DNA of 64,000 nt from Pseudomonas sp. RIT-PI-r (GCF_001297015.1 NZ_LIGE01000041.1:107293-171292); one strand, 5' to 3'; counted from the first letter of the stretch, positions 17,731 through 26,772 are shown. Numbers and translations: made by a program. The notes: generated from the sequence alone by a model not told the origin.

Positions 17731-18948
17731 TCAGATCGCAGAGCCGAGTTGGAAAATCGGCAGGTACATGGCCACCACCAGCCCACCGACGATCACCCCC
17801 AGCACGACCATGATGAATGGCTCCATGAGGCTGGTGAGGTTGTCGACCATGTTATCCACTTCCTCTTCGTAAAACCCTGCGACCTTGTCGAGCATTTCGT
17901 CCAGTGCGCCGGACTCTTCGCCAATCGCGGTCATCTGCACGGCCATGGTGGGAAAGACCCCGGTGCTGCGCATCGAAAAATTCAACTGCATACCCGTGGA
18001 GACGTCCTCGCGGATACGCAGCACCGCGCGCTTGAACACTACATTGCCAGTGGCGCCGGCCACCGAGTCGAGTGCTTCCACCAGCGGTACACCGGCGGCA
18101 AACGTCGTCGACAGGGTTCGCGCGAAACGGGCGACGGCGGATTTGTACATCAGCGTGCCGACCAGGGGCAGTTTCAGCAGCCAGGTGTCGCGACGGTCCC
18201 GCAGCTCCTGAGATTTTTACAGAGCGTGGCGGGGGCCGCAAAAGGCGACCGCCGATACTCCGCGGATCGCCCACCCCCATTGCTGCTTGAATTCGGAAAG
18301 GCTGATCACCCTCAGGGCGGAGGCCGGCCGTTCGGCGCCGAAACCCGAGAAAACCGATTGGAATTGCGGCACCACTTTCACCAGCAGAATCCCGGTCACC
18401 ACGGCCGCGACCAATACCACGGCAGTCGGGTAGGTCATGGCTTTCTTGATCTTGGCTTTCAGGCGTTCGCTTTTTTCCTTATAGGTCGCGACCCGTTCGA
18501 GCAGTGTGTCGAGGGCACCGGACTGCTCGCCGGCATCGACCAGGTTGCAATACAGCTCGTCGAAATATTGCGGCTTCTTGCGCAGGGCCGTGGCGAAGCT
18601 GTTACCGGCCGCGACTTCCTGTTTCACTTCGTCCACCAGTTTGCGCATGGCCGGGTTCTCAAAGCCTTCGCCAATGATGTCGAACGACTGCAACAGCGGC
18701 ACGCCGGCCTTCATCATGGTCGCCATCTGCCGGGTGAACAGGGCGATGTCCTGAGCCTTGATGCGTTTGCCGAAGCTCAGCAAGGAGGCGGACTTCTTGC
18801 GCACCTTGCCGGGGTTGATCCCCTGTTTGCGCAGCTGTGCCTTGATCAGTGCGGGGTTTTGCCCGCTCAGTTCTCCCGTGACCTTGCTGCCTTTGCGATC
18901 CATGCCTTCCCAGGTGTAGACGCTGATTTTCGCTGCCTTGACCGCCAT
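17731..18948 (-). pseudogene. pilC: Type IV pilus platform protein PilC, interrupted by an in-frame TAA
   Basis: Inner-membrane platform of the pilus motor, two GspF domains. Reading straight through one TAA at 18217-18219 gives 405 codons, the normal PilC length, with no frame change. Residues 1-243 (MAVKAAKISVYTWEGMDRKG..., first GspF domain and TM1) lie upstream; the second domain (YKSAVARFARTLSTTFAAGV...) lies downstream. The stop replaces what is probably a Lys in a ...RHALxKSQ... segment by one A-to-T change. The roughly 120 bases before it encode unusual residues for this conserved region. A restart at the ATG at 18150 could make a 139-aa fragment. Either recent inactivation or sequencing error. 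Confidence 0.88.
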
Positions 18949-18950
18949 GT

Positions 18951-20651
18951 TCAGTCCTTGGTGACCCGGTTGATTTCTTCAAGGCTGGTGATGCCTTGCA
19001 TGGCCTTGTGCAACCCTGAGGTGCGCAGGTCGTCGAAGCCGTCGCGGCGCATCTGGCTGTCGATTTCCAGCGAGTTGCCCTCGGCCATGATCAGCCGTTG
19101 CAGCTGCGCAGTGTTTTTCACCACTTCATAAATCCCCACGCGTCCCTTATAGCCGCCGTTGCAGTGATCGCAACCGACCGGCTCGTAGATCGTGAAATGA
19201 CCGATGCGTTCCTCGGGGAAACCTTCTTTGATTAGGGTTTCGCGCGGAATCTCGATGGGCTTCTTGCAGTGGCTGCACAACTTGCGTGCCAGGCGCTGGG
19301 CGATGATCAGGCTCACTGACGTGGCGATGTTGAAACCGGGGATGCCCATGTTGTGCAGGCGTGTGAGGGTTTCCGCCGCGCTGTTGGTGTGCAGGGTCGA
19401 CAGCACCAGGTGGCCGGTCTGAGCCGCCTTGATGGCGATCTCGGCGGTTTCCAGGTCGCGAATCTCGCCGACCATGATCACGTCCGGGTCCTGCCGTAGA
19501 AACGAGCGCAGGGCCTGGGCAAAGTCCAGCCCCTGTTTAGGATTGACGTTGACCTGGTTGATGCCTTCCATGTTGATCTCCACCGGATCTTCGGCGGTGG
19601 AAATATTGATATCGACGGTGTTGAGGATATTCAGGCCGGTATACAGCGACACGGTCTTGCCTGACCCGGTGGGGCCGGTGACCAGAATCATCCCTTGCGG
19701 CTGCTTGAGTGCCGCCATGTACAGGTCTTTCTGCGCCGGTTCATAGCCGAGCGCGTCGATGCCGATCTGTGCGCTGGACGGGTCGAGAATCCGGATCACC
19801 ACTTTTTCGCCCCACAAGGTCGGTAGCGTATTGACCCGAAAATCAATTGACTTGCTTTTCGACAAGCGCATCTTGATTCGCCCATCCTGCGGTTTGCGCC
19901 GCTCCGAAATATCGAGGCTGGCCATGACTTTCAGGCGTGCGGCAATCCTCCCGGCCAACTGGATCGGCGGCTTTGCCACCTCGCGCAGCATGCCGTCGGT
20001 ACGCACGCGCACCCGGTAGTTTTTCTCGTAGGGTTCAAAATGCAGGTCGGACGAGCCGCTCTTGATCGCATCGAGCAGCATCTTGTGAACGAAACGCACC
20101 ACCGGCGCATCATCGGCGTCGAGTCCACCGATAGCCTCCTGTTTGCTGTCATCGATGGCTTCGACATCGAGACCGTCGAGATCAACGTCGGCCATGTCTT
20201 CCAGGCCGCTGGCGTGGGTGTCGAAGAATTTTTCGATGGCATCGGTGAGTTTGTCGTCCTCGACCAGAATGGCCTCGGTACTCAGCCCGGTGCTGAACTG
20301 GATATCGTTGATCGCCTGATGATTGCTCGGGTCGGAAATGCCCACGAACAGCTTGTTGCCGCGTCGCCACAAGGGCAGGGCATGGTGCTGGCGCACGAGT
20401 TTTTCGCTGACCAGTCCCTTGGGCTGGGTTTCCTTGTCCAGACAATTGAGATCAAGGAACGCCATGCCGAAATGCTCCGAGGCGATTTCGGCCACCTGGG
20501 AGCTCTTCACCAGTTTGTTCTGTACCAGATAACTGACCAGCGACAGCCGGTTGCGCTGGGCCTGCTGCCAGGCCTGCTGGGCGCTTTTTTCGGTCAGCAG
20601 TTCGGCCTGCACCAATTGCTTGGCCAGACCGCTCAGAGCGATGTCATTCAT
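18951..20651 (-). CDS. pilB: Type IV pilus assembly ATPase PilB
   Basis: Hexameric extension motor that powers pilus polymerisation from the cytoplasmic face. 566 aa with an N-terminal MshEN/GspE-N domain and a C-terminal secretion ATPase with Walker A GPTGSGKT (about 324-331). An Asp box (AEDPVEI) and Walker B (VIMVGEIRDLETAE) follow, as does a four-Cys zinc site (CSHC and CDHC). It is separated from pilC by two bases and is divergent from pilA. Confidence 0.95.
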   Translation of the reverse strand: MNDIALSGLAKQLVQAELLTEKSAQQAWQQAQRNRLSLVSYLVQNKLVKSSQVAEIASEHFGMAFLDLNCLDKETQPKGLVSEKLVRQHHALPLWRRGNKLFVGISDPSNHQAINDIQFSTGLSTEAILVEDDKLTDAIEKFFDTHASGLEDMADVDLDGLDVEAIDDSKQEAIGGLDADDAPVVRFVHKMLLDAIKSGSSDLHFEPYEKNYRVRVRTDGMLREVAKPPIQLAGRIAARLKVMASLDISERRKPQDGRIKMRLSKSKSIDFRVNTLPTLWGEKVVIRILDPSSAQIGIDALGYEPAQKDLYMAALKQPQGMILVTGPTGSGKTVSLYTGLNILNTVDINISTAEDPVEINMEGINQVNVNPKQGLDFAQALRSFLRQDPDVIMVGEIRDLETAEIAIKAAQTGHLVLSTLHTNSAAETLTRLHNMGIPGFNIATSVSLIIAQRLARKLCSHCKKPIEIPRETLIKEGFPEERIGHFTIYEPVGCDHCNGGYKGRVGIYEVVKNTAQLQRLIMAEGNSLEIDSQMRRDGFDDLRTSGLHKAMQGITSLEEINRVTKD

Positions 20652-20724
20652 GGGGATTCCGCACGCTTGCAGTTCATGACTTATAGCCTAGTCAAGTGAC
20701 AGCGCCAAACACGCCAGGTGCAGG

Positions 20725-20739
20725 TGACAAAAAGTGTCA
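20725..20739 (+). promoter_or_regulatory. Putative PilR-binding palindrome upstream of pilA
   Basis: TGACAAAAAGTGTCA is a perfect five-base inverted repeat (TGACA/TGTCA) about 75 bases upstream of the sigma-54 promoter, the usual enhancer distance. Known PilR sites in P. aeruginosa carry a (C/G)TGTC core, seen here as GTGTC. The assignment is by similarity. Confidence 0.5.
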
Positions 20740-20812
20740 GATAGTGCGGTTGCAGGTTGTAGGAAACGGCGCTGCTCGCGTTTCATATCCAATGCACGGG
20801 GTCTCGCGTGCA

Positions 20813-20830
20813 TTGGCATGGCCTATGCTG
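20813..20830 (+). promoter_or_regulatory. Sigma-54 promoter of pilA
   Basis: TTGGCATG-GCCT-ATGCTG has the required GG and GC doublets with ten bases between them (GG at 20816-20817 by the usual count, GC at 20827-20828), close to the TGGCACG-N4-TTGCA consensus. It lies about 48 bases before the pilA start and is expected to be PilR-dependent. Confidence 0.75.
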
Positions 20831-20877
20831 CGTCCTTTTCAGATCATGAGATTTCGACTCATGCATGGAGCGTGTCT

Positions 20878-21300
20878 ATGAAAAAACAACAAGGTTTCAC
20901 TCTGATCGAGCTGCTGATCGTTGTGGCGATCATCGGGATTCTGGCGACAATCGCCTTGCCGCAGTATTCGAAATATCAGGCGCGCTCGAAGGTAACGGCG
21001 GGCCTGGCTGAAATCAGCGCACTCAAGGTGCCGTTTGAAGACACCATCAATCAAGGGACCAATCCTACGCTCGCCATTGTCAAAGGCGACGCGGTAACCA
21101 CGACTTCCAACTGCTCGTTGTCGGCTTCGGGGACTGCGGCTGATGGGGCGGGATCTATCGTGTGCACGATTGCCAATGCGCCGGCCCCGGTGCTGGGCAA
21201 AACGATTACGTTGAGTCGTACCGCCGCCAACGGATGGTCATGTGCAACGACTGTGTCAGCGGACTACTCGCCTAAAGGTTGTACTGCCAGCGGTACATGA
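20878..21300 (+). CDS. pilA: Type IV major pilin PilA
   Basis: 140 aa prepilin. It has the short leader MKKQQG, then mature N-terminus FTLIELLIVVAIIGILATIA with Glu at mature position 5. A globular domain with four Cys follows (SNCS, VCT, WSCAT, KGCTA); the last two probably form the C-terminal disulfide loop. I start at the ATG at 20878, because the longer frame would destroy the class III leader. PilD is expected to cut after G6. A terminator follows. The variable globular part is probably strain-specific. Confidence 0.95.
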   Translation: MKKQQGFTLIELLIVVAIIGILATIALPQYSKYQARSKVTAGLAEISALKVPFEDTINQGTNPTLAIVKGDAVTTTSNCSLSASGTAADGAGSIVCTIANAPAPVLGKTITLSRTAANGWSCATTVSADYSPKGCTASGT

Positions 21301-21320
21301 TCCTCGCTTGCAAACGAATC

Positions 21321-21346
21321 AATGCCCCGCACTTGCGGGGCATTTT
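21321..21346 (+). terminator. Terminator of pilA
   Basis: AATGCCCCGC / GCGGGGCATT with an ACTT loop, followed by TTTTT, about 20 bases after the pilA stop. Confidence 0.88.
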
Positions 21347-21516
21347 TCATTGCCTGTCGCTTCACAAAAGCTTCAATAATTTCAGCGTCTTAGGAACTTT
21401 TCAAAAAACCGCAACTTGCATGTGAATATTCCCCGAGTCATGCATTTTGCATGAATCCGGATTTTTTAATTATTCATAAGCTATTGATTTATAAGGGATT
21501 TATGTCTTTGAAAAAG

Positions 21517-21533
21517 TTGGCACAGCGTTCGCA
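21517..21533 (+). promoter_or_regulatory. Sigma-54-like promoter of the BON-domain gene
   Basis: TTGGCACAGCGTTCGCA has GG and GC doublets ten bases apart, close to TTGGCACG-N4-TTGCA. It lies about 65 bases before the ATG. The rest of the 298-base gap from pilA is AT-rich, with a GAACTT (about 21391) that could be an AlgU -35 box, but I see no matching -10. Confidence 0.5.
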
Positions 21534-21598
21534 ACTACCTCGGTAACCCTGCTGACCAGTAATCCAGCAGACTTTCCAGAAAAACAGGAGTTACTCGT

Positions 21599-21952
21599 AT
21601 GAAGAAGTTCGCTATCACTGCCGCTGCTGCTACCGCGCTGACCCTGACCATGACCGGCGCTTTCGCACAAACCACCCAGGCCACCCAGGCTCCAATGACT
21701 CTGGCCGCCGGTGAAGTCACCCAGGCTAAAGAAGCTACTTCCGATACCTGGATCACCACCAAAGTCAAAAGTGACCTGGTGACCGAAAAAGGCATTCCAG
21801 GCACCGACATCAAAGTAGAAACCAACAAAGGCGTTGTTTCGCTGTCGTCGACTGTAGCCGTGACCGAGGCTCAGAAAACCACCGCAGTGAACATCACCAA
21901 GAAAATCAAAGGCGTCAAAGCGGTCTCCGCTGACGGCCTCAAAGCCGAGTAA
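21599..21952 (+). CDS. Periplasmic BON-domain protein (OsmY-like)
   Basis: 117 aa. A signal peptide (KKFAITAAAATALTLTMTGAFA, cut near 23) is followed by one BON domain (about 48-117: SDTWITTKVKSDLVTEKGIPGTDIKVETNKGVVSLSS in two parts). BON domains bind membranes or glycans, and family members respond to osmotic stress. AACAGGAG precedes the ATG. Proteins with one BON domain are shorter than OsmY, which has two. Confidence 0.85.
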   Translation: MKKFAITAAAATALTLTMTGAFAQTTQATQAPMTLAAGEVTQAKEATSDTWITTKVKSDLVTEKGIPGTDIKVETNKGVVSLSSTVAVTEAQKTTAVNITKKIKGVKAVSADGLKAE

Positions 21953-22058
21953 GGCATGACTTCTCGCCTGGACCGGGAGAAGGCGCGACAGACGGGCCGA
22001 GCCATACGTCTGCCGCAACTTTAGAGTTCATGCGAACGGTCACACGGATGTGACCATT

Positions 22059-22092
22059 ACAGGCCCCGCCACTTGTGGCGGGGCCTGTTCTA
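22059..22092 (+). terminator. Terminator after the BON-domain gene
   Basis: ACAGGCCCCGCC / GGCGGGGCCTGT stem with a short ACTTGT loop. The following run is short (TTCTATTT). A smaller hairpin GGTCACA/TGTGACC lies just before it. Confidence 0.7.
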
Positions 22093-22115
22093 TTTGCGGG
22101 GCAATACAAAACAAA

Positions 22116-22205
22116 TGTAGGAGTGAGCCTGCTCGCGATAGCGGTGTGTCAGCTAATTGAATTGCTGACTGACACACCGCTATCGCGAGCAGGCTCACTC
22201 CTACA
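22116..22205. repeat. REP palindrome pair, family A
   Basis: TGTAGGAGTGAGCCTGCTCG...GCGGTGTGTCAG and its inverse face each other across a short AT-rich spacer. It lies between convergent genes. Confidence 0.9.
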
Positions 22206-22221
22206 AGGGGATCGCTGCGGG

Positions 22222-22521
22222 TCAATTACCGCGTTTGCTGTTGATCTGGCGCAGGCGATTGCCTTCGAAGCGCAGGTATTGGTACATGCCGTTGCTCGGG
22301 CCGTAGGTCCATTCCTCGACCTGAAACTCCTCGCGGCGATTGGCGCTGCGCTTGTAGCCCAACACGTCGCGGCTGACCGGCTCACCGCACTTTTGCAGGA
22401 CCTCGCTGGAGCGGTCGCCAAGGCTGATCAATTGACTGCCGCAGCGCAGCGTATCGGACGCCGAGGCGTGACTGGCCGCGAGCGTCATTGCGAGCAAGGC
22501 CAGCCACTGTAGTTTCATCAT
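22222..22521 (-). CDS. DUF2845 family exported protein
   Basis: 99 aa. The signal peptide ends near SHASA. The mature part has two Cys (LRCGSQLIS and LQKCGEP), a likely disulfide, and EEFQVEEWTYGP. DUF2845 is a small exported family of unknown function common in pseudomonads. The ATG at 22521 overlaps the stop of the DUF748 gene (ATGA); a second ATG at 22518 is possible. Confidence 0.8.
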   Translation of the reverse strand: MMKLQWLALLAMTLAASHASASDTLRCGSQLISLGDRSSEVLQKCGEPVSRDVLGYKRSANRREEFQVEEWTYGPSNGMYQYLRFEGNRLRQINSKRGN

Positions 22522-25469
22522 TCGGCGTCCAGATGCATTTGCGTCACAACGCGGCCGTCGCTCTCGGCCTCACCAAGATTGGCATCGATAAAGTAAACGC
22601 GGTCGTCTGCCAGTTGGCCTTTATCGACCAGATAATCCTTGATGCTGCTGGCACGGTCCTGACCCAACTGACGCAGCAGCACATCGCTGCCACTCCAGAA
22701 CTGGATCACGCCGTCGCGCATCTTCGCTGTGCGTTCTTCCTTGCCCAAGTCCTTCCATTCGGCCGGTGGCTGGGTTTTCAGACGCGTGCGATAGATGCCT
22801 TCGAGCAGCGGACCTTTCTCGCTGTCCGGCACTTCGATCAGCGACGCCTGAGCCGGTACTTTGTCGCCACGACGCTGGAGCATCTTGTAGTAGTTGTACT
22901 GGTACTCACGCTCCAGACGCTGTTCGGCGAGCAACGGCCCGTCACTGCTTTTGGCGGCGGTGCCTTCGATTTCCAGGCGCAATGCCGGACGTTCCTTCAG
23001 CGCTTGAGACAGCTTGACCAACGCGGCTTCGGCGTCCTTGTTCAGCTCACTGGAGCCCGGCGCGAACGACACGGTGCCGAGGTCTTGCGAACCGCCACCA
23101 CTGACCAGTCCCCCGATCAATTTGAACGGGGCGGCAGCGGCTTTGACGATCAGGTTGCGCAGGGTCTGCCAGACGATCGGCATCACGCTGAACTGCGGGT
23201 TGTTCAAGTCGCCGGTCACCGGCAATTCGATGGAGATCTTGCCGTCGACGTCCTTGAGCAGGGCAATCGCCAGTTTCAGCGGCAGGCTCACGGCATCCGG
23301 GCTGTCGACTTTTTCGCCGAGTTGCAGTTGTTCGACCACCACTTTGTTTTCAGCTTTGAGCTGACCTTTGGTGATCAGGTAATGCAGGTCGAGATTGAGC
23401 CGACCCTTGCGGATCCGGTAACCGGCGAACTTGCCGGAGTAGGGGGTCAGCGTGGTCAGCTCGACGCGTTTGAAACTGGTAGCGATGTCGAGACTGGCCA
23501 TCGGATCGAAGGGATTTACCGCGCCCTTGATGGTCACTGGCGCATAACGGTCGACCTTGCCTTTGATGTCGACACTCGCCGGTTTCGCCTGGCGACTGTC
23601 GATGGTGCCGATCTGACCGTTGAGCTGCTGCACGGCGGTGGCGAAGTTCGGTGTCAGGCTGAAGTCGGCGAAGTTCGCCGAGCCGTCGTTAATGGCGATA
23701 CCACCGATGTGAATGCCCAGCGGTTTGTCTTTGCTGGCCGGTTTTGCCGCTGCGGTTTTTGCGCCACTGTCGGCGGGCTGAGGGATCAGCAGGTCGTCGA
23801 TGTTGGTGGTGCGATCGTCGTTGATCATGAACCGCACATAAGGCTGGAACAGGTTGACCTTGTCGATCGACAGACTGTCGCCGTGCTGATAGTTGAGGCC
23901 TTCGACCACCACCTGCTGCCACTTGAGGAAGTCGCGGGTTTTCAGGGTGTCGAGGGTGTGCAATTGATCGATCTGCGCCCGTCCGGTCACGCTGAGCGCC
24001 AGCGGTTCAGTGCTTTTGAGGTTGACCTTCAGGTCACTGCCGAGCATGCCGCTGCGCAGTTCGAGGCGAATGAACGGATTGATGTAGGACTGCGCGACAC
24101 GCAGGTCGATGTCCTGGGTTTTCACATCGAGCTGAGCATTGACCGGGGCCAGATTGACCGTGCCATCAGCGCTGATCTTGCCTTGTTTGCCCAGCCCGCT
24201 GTCGAGCTTGAGCTTGAAGGGCGAGCCGTTGAGGCTGTCGAAACCTTCCAGGTCAACGTTCAGCGGGGTGATATCCAAAGCCACCGGCGGATTCGCCGAA
24301 CGGTCTGCCAGGTGCACGGTGTAATTGCGCAGTTGCACATCCTTGAGCAGCACTTGCCACGGTTTGCTCGGGGCGTTCGGTTCAGCTTTCGGCGAGTCTG
24401 CAGCCGCCGGTGTCGTTGCCGGTTCGGCAGCGGCTTTGGCGGCCGGTTTCGATGGTTGGCTGGCGAACAGTTTCTGCCAGTCCAACTGGCCGTCGGCCTC
24501 AAGGGCGGCCCAGGTTTCCAGTTTCTGGCTGCGGATCTTGCCGACCACGACTTGTTGCTTGGCCAGATCCACCGACGTTTCGCTGACGTCCAGACGTTCG
24601 AGTTTCGCCAGCGGGCGCCCGTCTGGGGCCTTGATGGCGAAGGGGGCGATGCTCACGGCGACGTTATTGAGCAGCAGTTCGGTTTCTTTCGACAGATTGA
24701 GTTTGTATTCAGTGCTGAGGCTGATCACGCCGTCTTCGAGTACCAGCGGCACGGAGTCACGCACGTAGGGCCAAAAGGCTTTCATCTTGCCGTCGGTGAC
24801 TTTCAGGGTGCCTTCGGAGGTGAACGGGATCAGGCTGAAATTACCGGCCCAGTCGATTCGCCCACCTTGCGGGCCGATGGCGACCAAAGTCATGTCGGCG
24901 CTGTCTTCGGGCAGGGTGCTGAGATTCTTCAGCTCGAAATTCAGATCGTCGTAGAGGAACTCGATGGGTTCGCTTGGGCGTACATCCTGAAAATGCACGA
25001 CGCCCCCGGCCAGTTTGATGTTGTCGATGCGCAGCGGAAACGGTTTGGCGTTCGGGTCGGCCGGTGTCGGCTCGCTGGCCGGCACGTTGAACAGGCCGAG
25101 CAGGTTGAGCTTGCCGTCTTTGGCAAAGAGGATTTCACTCTTCGGCTTGTCGAGTTCGATGTCGGACAGGTGCAGCGCTTTTGTCCACAGGCTGTCGATT
25201 TGCAGGTCGGCGTACAGGCGTTCGAAACCGACCTGTTCCTTGCCCGGTTCGCCGATGACCAGCCCCCACAGGGTGACTTCAAGGCTGAACGGGTTGAGCT
25301 CGATGCGCTGGATATGCGCAGGCACCGTCGCGTAATTGGCCAACTGCTGGTTGGCCACCCGCAGGGCGATGCCCGGCAAAATCAGAAACCCCAGCAGGCT
25401 GTAGAGAGCCAGAGCAGTCAACAAGGCGCCAATCGCGCGAATCAATCCTTTGGGCATGTGCGGCTTCAT
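22518..25469 (-). CDS. Large DUF748 (AsmA-like) membrane-anchored protein
   Basis: 983 aa from ATG 25469 (MKPHMPKGL); an alternative ATG is 25457. One N-terminal transmembrane helix (about 8-32) is followed by a long, mostly beta periplasmic region of AsmA/YdbH type. This fold occurs in proteins that carry lipids between membranes or build the outer membrane. An Ala/Pro/Lys-rich linker lies near 330-380, and an OmpA-like C-terminal segment (LVKLSQALKERPALRLEIEG) is near 800. It is coupled to the DUF2845 gene. Role inferred, not shown. Confidence 0.8.
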   Translation of the reverse strand: MKPHMPKGLIRAIGALLTALALYSLLGFLILPGIALRVANQQLANYATVPAHIQRIELNPFSLEVTLWGLVIGEPGKEQVGFERLYADLQIDSLWTKALHLSDIELDKPKSEILFAKDGKLNLLGLFNVPASEPTPADPNAKPFPLRIDNIKLAGGVVHFQDVRPSEPIEFLYDDLNFELKNLSTLPEDSADMTLVAIGPQGGRIDWAGNFSLIPFTSEGTLKVTDGKMKAFWPYVRDSVPLVLEDGVISLSTEYKLNLSKETELLLNNVAVSIAPFAIKAPDGRPLAKLERLDVSETSVDLAKQQVVVGKIRSQKLETWAALEADGQLDWQKLFASQPSKPAAKAAAEPATTPAAADSPKAEPNAPSKPWQVLLKDVQLRNYTVHLADRSANPPVALDITPLNVDLEGFDSLNGSPFKLKLDSGLGKQGKISADGTVNLAPVNAQLDVKTQDIDLRVAQSYINPFIRLELRSGMLGSDLKVNLKSTEPLALSVTGRAQIDQLHTLDTLKTRDFLKWQQVVVEGLNYQHGDSLSIDKVNLFQPYVRFMINDDRTTNIDDLLIPQPADSGAKTAAAKPASKDKPLGIHIGGIAINDGSANFADFSLTPNFATAVQQLNGQIGTIDSRQAKPASVDIKGKVDRYAPVTIKGAVNPFDPMASLDIATSFKRVELTTLTPYSGKFAGYRIRKGRLNLDLHYLITKGQLKAENKVVVEQLQLGEKVDSPDAVSLPLKLAIALLKDVDGKISIELPVTGDLNNPQFSVMPIVWQTLRNLIVKAAAAPFKLIGGLVSGGGSQDLGTVSFAPGSSELNKDAEAALVKLSQALKERPALRLEIEGTAAKSSDGPLLAEQRLEREYQYNYYKMLQRRGDKVPAQASLIEVPDSEKGPLLEGIYRTRLKTQPPAEWKDLGKEERTAKMRDGVIQFWSGSDVLLRQLGQDRASSIKDYLVDKGQLADDRVYFIDANLGEAESDGRVVTQMHLDAE

Positions 25470-25571
25470 CTGTCTGAATCGGAGTGCCTTGGAGTATGGC
25501 ACGCGATTCTGGTTCCGAAGTACCTCGCATGGGGCAGGATTGTTCAGATTGTTCTGTAGGAACGCTTTCCA

Positions 25572-25662
25572 TGTGGGAGCGAGCCTGCTCGCGAAGGCGT
25601 CATATCAGTCGCTCTATCTGGTGGCTGATACACCGCTTTCGCGAGCAGGCTCGCTCCCACAT
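25572..25662. repeat. REP palindrome pair, family A (GC-richer variant)
   Basis: TGTGGGAGCGAGCCTGCTCG on the left and GCAGGCTCGCTCCCACA on the right with a spacer between. Here the outer arms read GTGGGAGCG rather than GTAGGAGTG. Confidence 0.88.
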
Positions 25663-25689
25663 TGGATAGTTGTCCGCCGCGCGAGCGCT

Positions 25690-26706
25690 TCAGAGCTGCA
25701 AGATCAGGGTTTTCAGCGGCGGTTGCTGATCCATCGACGGGAAGTCGGCGCCCGGGGTCATTACGCTCCACTCGCGGACTGGCCGGCCCGCCTTCTCGGC
25801 GCAGCGCAGTACCTGTTCGCGCCAGTCGCCCATGCTGACTTTCGCCAGATTGTTGCAGCAGATCAGCACGCCGTTGTCGGCAGTGGTCAGCAGGGCCGGT
25901 TTGAGCAGGCTCTGATAGTCGCGCAGCAGGTCGACGGTGCCGAACGCGCTCTTGGCCCATGCCGGTGGATCGAGTAGCACCAGATCGTATTGACGCTGAT
26001 CGAGGCGCTGATAGCTCGGCAGCTTTTGTCCACGGCGCTGACTGATCGGCAAGCCGGCGAGTTGGCGGATGGCCGGGAAGTAATCGGACTGGATAAATTG
26101 CATTTCCGGCAATTGCGGGTTGAGCTGACCGTTCTCGCGACCGACCGCCAGATTGCCTTCAGCGAAGTCCAGATTGCACACTTCACTCGCGCCACCGGCG
26201 GCTGCGCTGAGGCCGACACCGCAGGTGTAAGCGAACAGGTTGAGCACGGATTTGCCTTTGGCGTGAGCCTTGACCCAGCCGCGGGTGTTGCGCAGGTCGA
26301 GGAACAGCAGCGGATCCTGCCCGGCATGACGCCCGCGCACGCGGTAATTGAGGCCCCATTCGTGACCGATCAGATCGACCAGCGCAGCGTCGTCGGCCTT
26401 GTAGACGCTGTCTTCACGGTCGATACGCGAGTTGCCACGGGAGCGGTCGTTGTAAACCAGCAACGTTTCCAGGCCCAATGTCTGATTGACCATGGCGTGC
26501 AGTTGCAGCAGGTCGTCGCGTTCCAGCGTCTGGTGGAAGCTTTGCACCAGCAATTGCGGGCCATAGCGGTCGATGGTCAGACCGCCGGCGCCTTCCTGGC
26601 TGCCATGGAACAAGCGATAGCAATCGGTGCCCTGGCGGTGCAACTCGGCTAGCAGATCCTGGCGTTGATCGAGGGCGGCGCGCAGCGCCTGATTCAAGGA
26701 AGACAT
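25690..26706 (-). CDS. Class I SAM-dependent RNA methyltransferase (RlmI/RlmK-like)
   Basis: 338 aa. An N-terminal domain (1-about 140) is followed by a Rossmann methyltransferase domain with SVLNLFAYTCGVGLSAAAGG as motif I and the catalytic region VLLDPPAWAKSAFG. This is typical of the COG1092 family that makes 5-methylcytosine or 7-methylguanine in 23S rRNA. It lacks the N-terminal PUA domain of E. coli RlmI. Target base not predictable. Confidence 0.82.
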   Translation of the reverse strand: MSSLNQALRAALDQRQDLLAELHRQGTDCYRLFHGSQEGAGGLTIDRYGPQLLVQSFHQTLERDDLLQLHAMVNQTLGLETLLVYNDRSRGNSRIDREDSVYKADDAALVDLIGHEWGLNYRVRGRHAGQDPLLFLDLRNTRGWVKAHAKGKSVLNLFAYTCGVGLSAAAGGASEVCNLDFAEGNLAVGRENGQLNPQLPEMQFIQSDYFPAIRQLAGLPISQRRGQKLPSYQRLDQRQYDLVLLDPPAWAKSAFGTVDLLRDYQSLLKPALLTTADNGVLICCNNLAKVSMGDWREQVLRCAEKAGRPVREWSVMTPGADFPSMDQQPPLKTLILQL

Positions 26707-26772
26707 GCGGGCGCCTTGCTGGAGAGAATTGGGGCGCGGGAGTTTAGCAGCTTGGTGGGCAATCGAGTTGCG

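Noticed and set aside
17852..18280. A frameshift as the cause of the pilC break
   Set aside because: The two halves are in the same frame and add up to the normal length with one TAA between them.
22488..25559. A 1023-codon open frame on the plus strand
   Set aside because: It lies wholly antisense to the DUF748 and DUF2845 genes, which have signal peptides, ribosome sites and family motifs. It is an effect of high-GC codon usage.
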